A model generated the notes under the pieces. The model had not been told where the DNA came from. It worked only from the letters and a program-made list of their open reading frames with translations, and did no database searches. Positions 63,503-64,000 of a stretch of 64,000 bases of DNA are shown piece by piece (the first letter of the stretch is position 1; each line of letters starts with the position of its first letter). This stretch comes from Fulvivirga lutea (GTDB taxonomy: Bacteria; Bacteroidota; Bacteroidia; Cytophagales; Cyclobacteriaceae), in NCBI RefSeq assembly GCF_017068455.1, contig NZ_CP070608.1, forward strand, positions 3,966,501 to 4,030,500. Direction: 5' to 3'. A program made the position numbers and the translations under genes.

Positions 63503-64000
63503 TTATTTCTTTATAAATCTTATCATCTGTTGATTCTCGCCTTTTATTAGGATGAGATAGATGCCATTGTTTAAATCCGACACATCGATACTTTCAGTCA
63601 ATTCGGGTTTAATTTGTCGCACTAAATTTCCTTTCATATCGCTAATGAAGATTTTGGCTGTTTGATCGATATTTCCAGTTAGCGTAATCTGATTACTCGC
63701 TGGATTAGGATAAATGCTAACAGGTTCTATATCACGAACAGATGTACTCGTTACGGAAATTATTTCAAAAGTTCTGGAAACTACTGCCGACTCAAAATTC
63801 TCATTACCAGGTTGAATTGCTTCTACAGTAACCTCGCCTATCCCGTCAAAAATGAGTGTAGTTCCATTCAGAAATGCTGGTCCATTTGCTACATTGAATT
63901 CCACTATTAAACCTGAAGAAGATGTTGCAGAAAGTTCTAATATCTCTGCTTCCATAAACTGATCTTCTATTTCATTGAAAGTAATAGTTTGAGCCGCCTT
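63503..64000 (-). CDS. C-terminal part of a second T9SS-secreted protein (partial)
   Basis: The frame is open from the window edge to its stop and shares almost every residue with the last 166 residues of the 2063-residue protein: the end of an Ig-like repeat (KAAQTITFNEIEDQF continuing across the apparent start at 63955) and a T9SS type A sorting domain (IYPNPASNQITL). Differences are few (for example ANNQIMLTGT versus ASNQITLTGN). The ATG at 63955 is internal, not the real start, because its equivalent in copy 1 lies deep inside the protein. The rest of the gene is outside the window. Confidence 0.9.
   Translation of the reverse strand, partial: KAAQTITFNEIEDQFMEAEILELSATSSSGLIVEFNVANGPAFLNGTTLIFDGIGEVTVEAIQPGNENFESAVVSRTFEIISVTSTSVRDIEPVSIYPNPASNQITLTGNIDQTAKIFISDMKGNLVRQIKPELTESIDVSDLNNGIYLILIKGENQQMIRFIKK

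Larger units (their letters stand above)
62960..64000 (-). repeat. Duplicated segment, copy 2 (continues past window)
   Basis: Near-identical to 53373-54406. It holds the UUCG terminator, the lipoprotein gene and the C-terminal part of a second T9SS gene. The match continues to the last base, so the upstream limit is outside the window. Confidence 0.92.

Noticed and set aside
63503-63955. A complete 150-residue T9SS protein
   Set aside because: The frame continues without a stop to the window edge and matches the interior of the 2063-residue protein; the ATG at 63955 is internal.

Overview
The window is AT-rich DNA from a member of the Bacteroidota, most likely a marine member of the Cytophagales. 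The evidence is two giant secreted proteins plus part of a third, all with C-terminal type IX secretion (T9SS type A) sorting domains; a CarboxypepD_reg-like TonB-dependent receptor; a HYC_CC_PP family protein; Bacteroidota-type promoter elements (TAnnTTTG); and an almost complete lack of Shine-Dalgarno sequences. Genus-level placement is inference.

Layout. 1-3.3 kb: the end of a DUF4440-like gene, two overlapping polytopic membrane proteins and a membrane-anchored class III nucleotidyl cyclase. 3.4-6.5 kb: a metal-handling cassette (HYC_CC_PP protein, HMA-domain protein, TonB receptor). 6.5-14.8 kb (minus strand): a DUF3124 lipoprotein and a 2521-residue secreted subtilisin. 14.9-21.2 kb: radC, a DUF1684 gene, and pheT, a coiled-coil gene, zapA, a structured RNA resembling 6S RNA, rny and a small gene. 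21.2-25 kb (minus): YtxH, Dps, and a three-gene sigma-54 two-component operon. 25-27.4 kb: a sterol-desaturase-family enzyme, tRNA-Arg(CCT) and hflX. 27.5-33.5 kb: an exopolysaccharide cluster (glycosyltransferase, Wza-like export lipoprotein, Wzc-like BY-kinase, PHP-type phosphatase, SDR). 33.6-42.6 kb: TPR protein, phosphosulfolactate synthase, DUF368/PopT, aroE, uvrB, an HtrA protease and an ALDH7-type dehydrogenase. 42.7-48 kb: a receiver protein, an unrecognised 484-residue protein, a beta-barrel/lipoprotein pair, tRNA-Ala(GGC) and an NlpC/P60 lipoprotein. 48-53.3 kb: a YdiJ-like FAD/Fe-S oxidoreductase, a SixA-like phosphatase, an AAA/DUF4143 ATPase preceded by tandem 33-bp repeats, and a small unknown gene. 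53.4-64 kb (minus): a 2063-residue T9SS protein plus small lipoprotein, a NarL-type response regulator with a TPR histidine kinase, then a near-identical second copy of the lipoprotein and of the end of the T9SS protein, running off the window.

Most of the window is ordinary chromosomal backbone. The most interesting signals are: the 33-bp repeats at 51.57 kb, each combining a promoter-like TACTTTTG with a GGTGA-N6-TCACC palindrome, ahead of the DUF4143 ATPase; the paired-cysteine motif shared by all three proteins of the metal cassette; the near-identical duplication of at least 1 kb flanking a two-component system; the exact 372-bp internal duplication in the 2063-residue protein; and the structured RNA between zapA and rny. 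I did not find a clear defence system, prophage, insertion sequence or CRISPR array.
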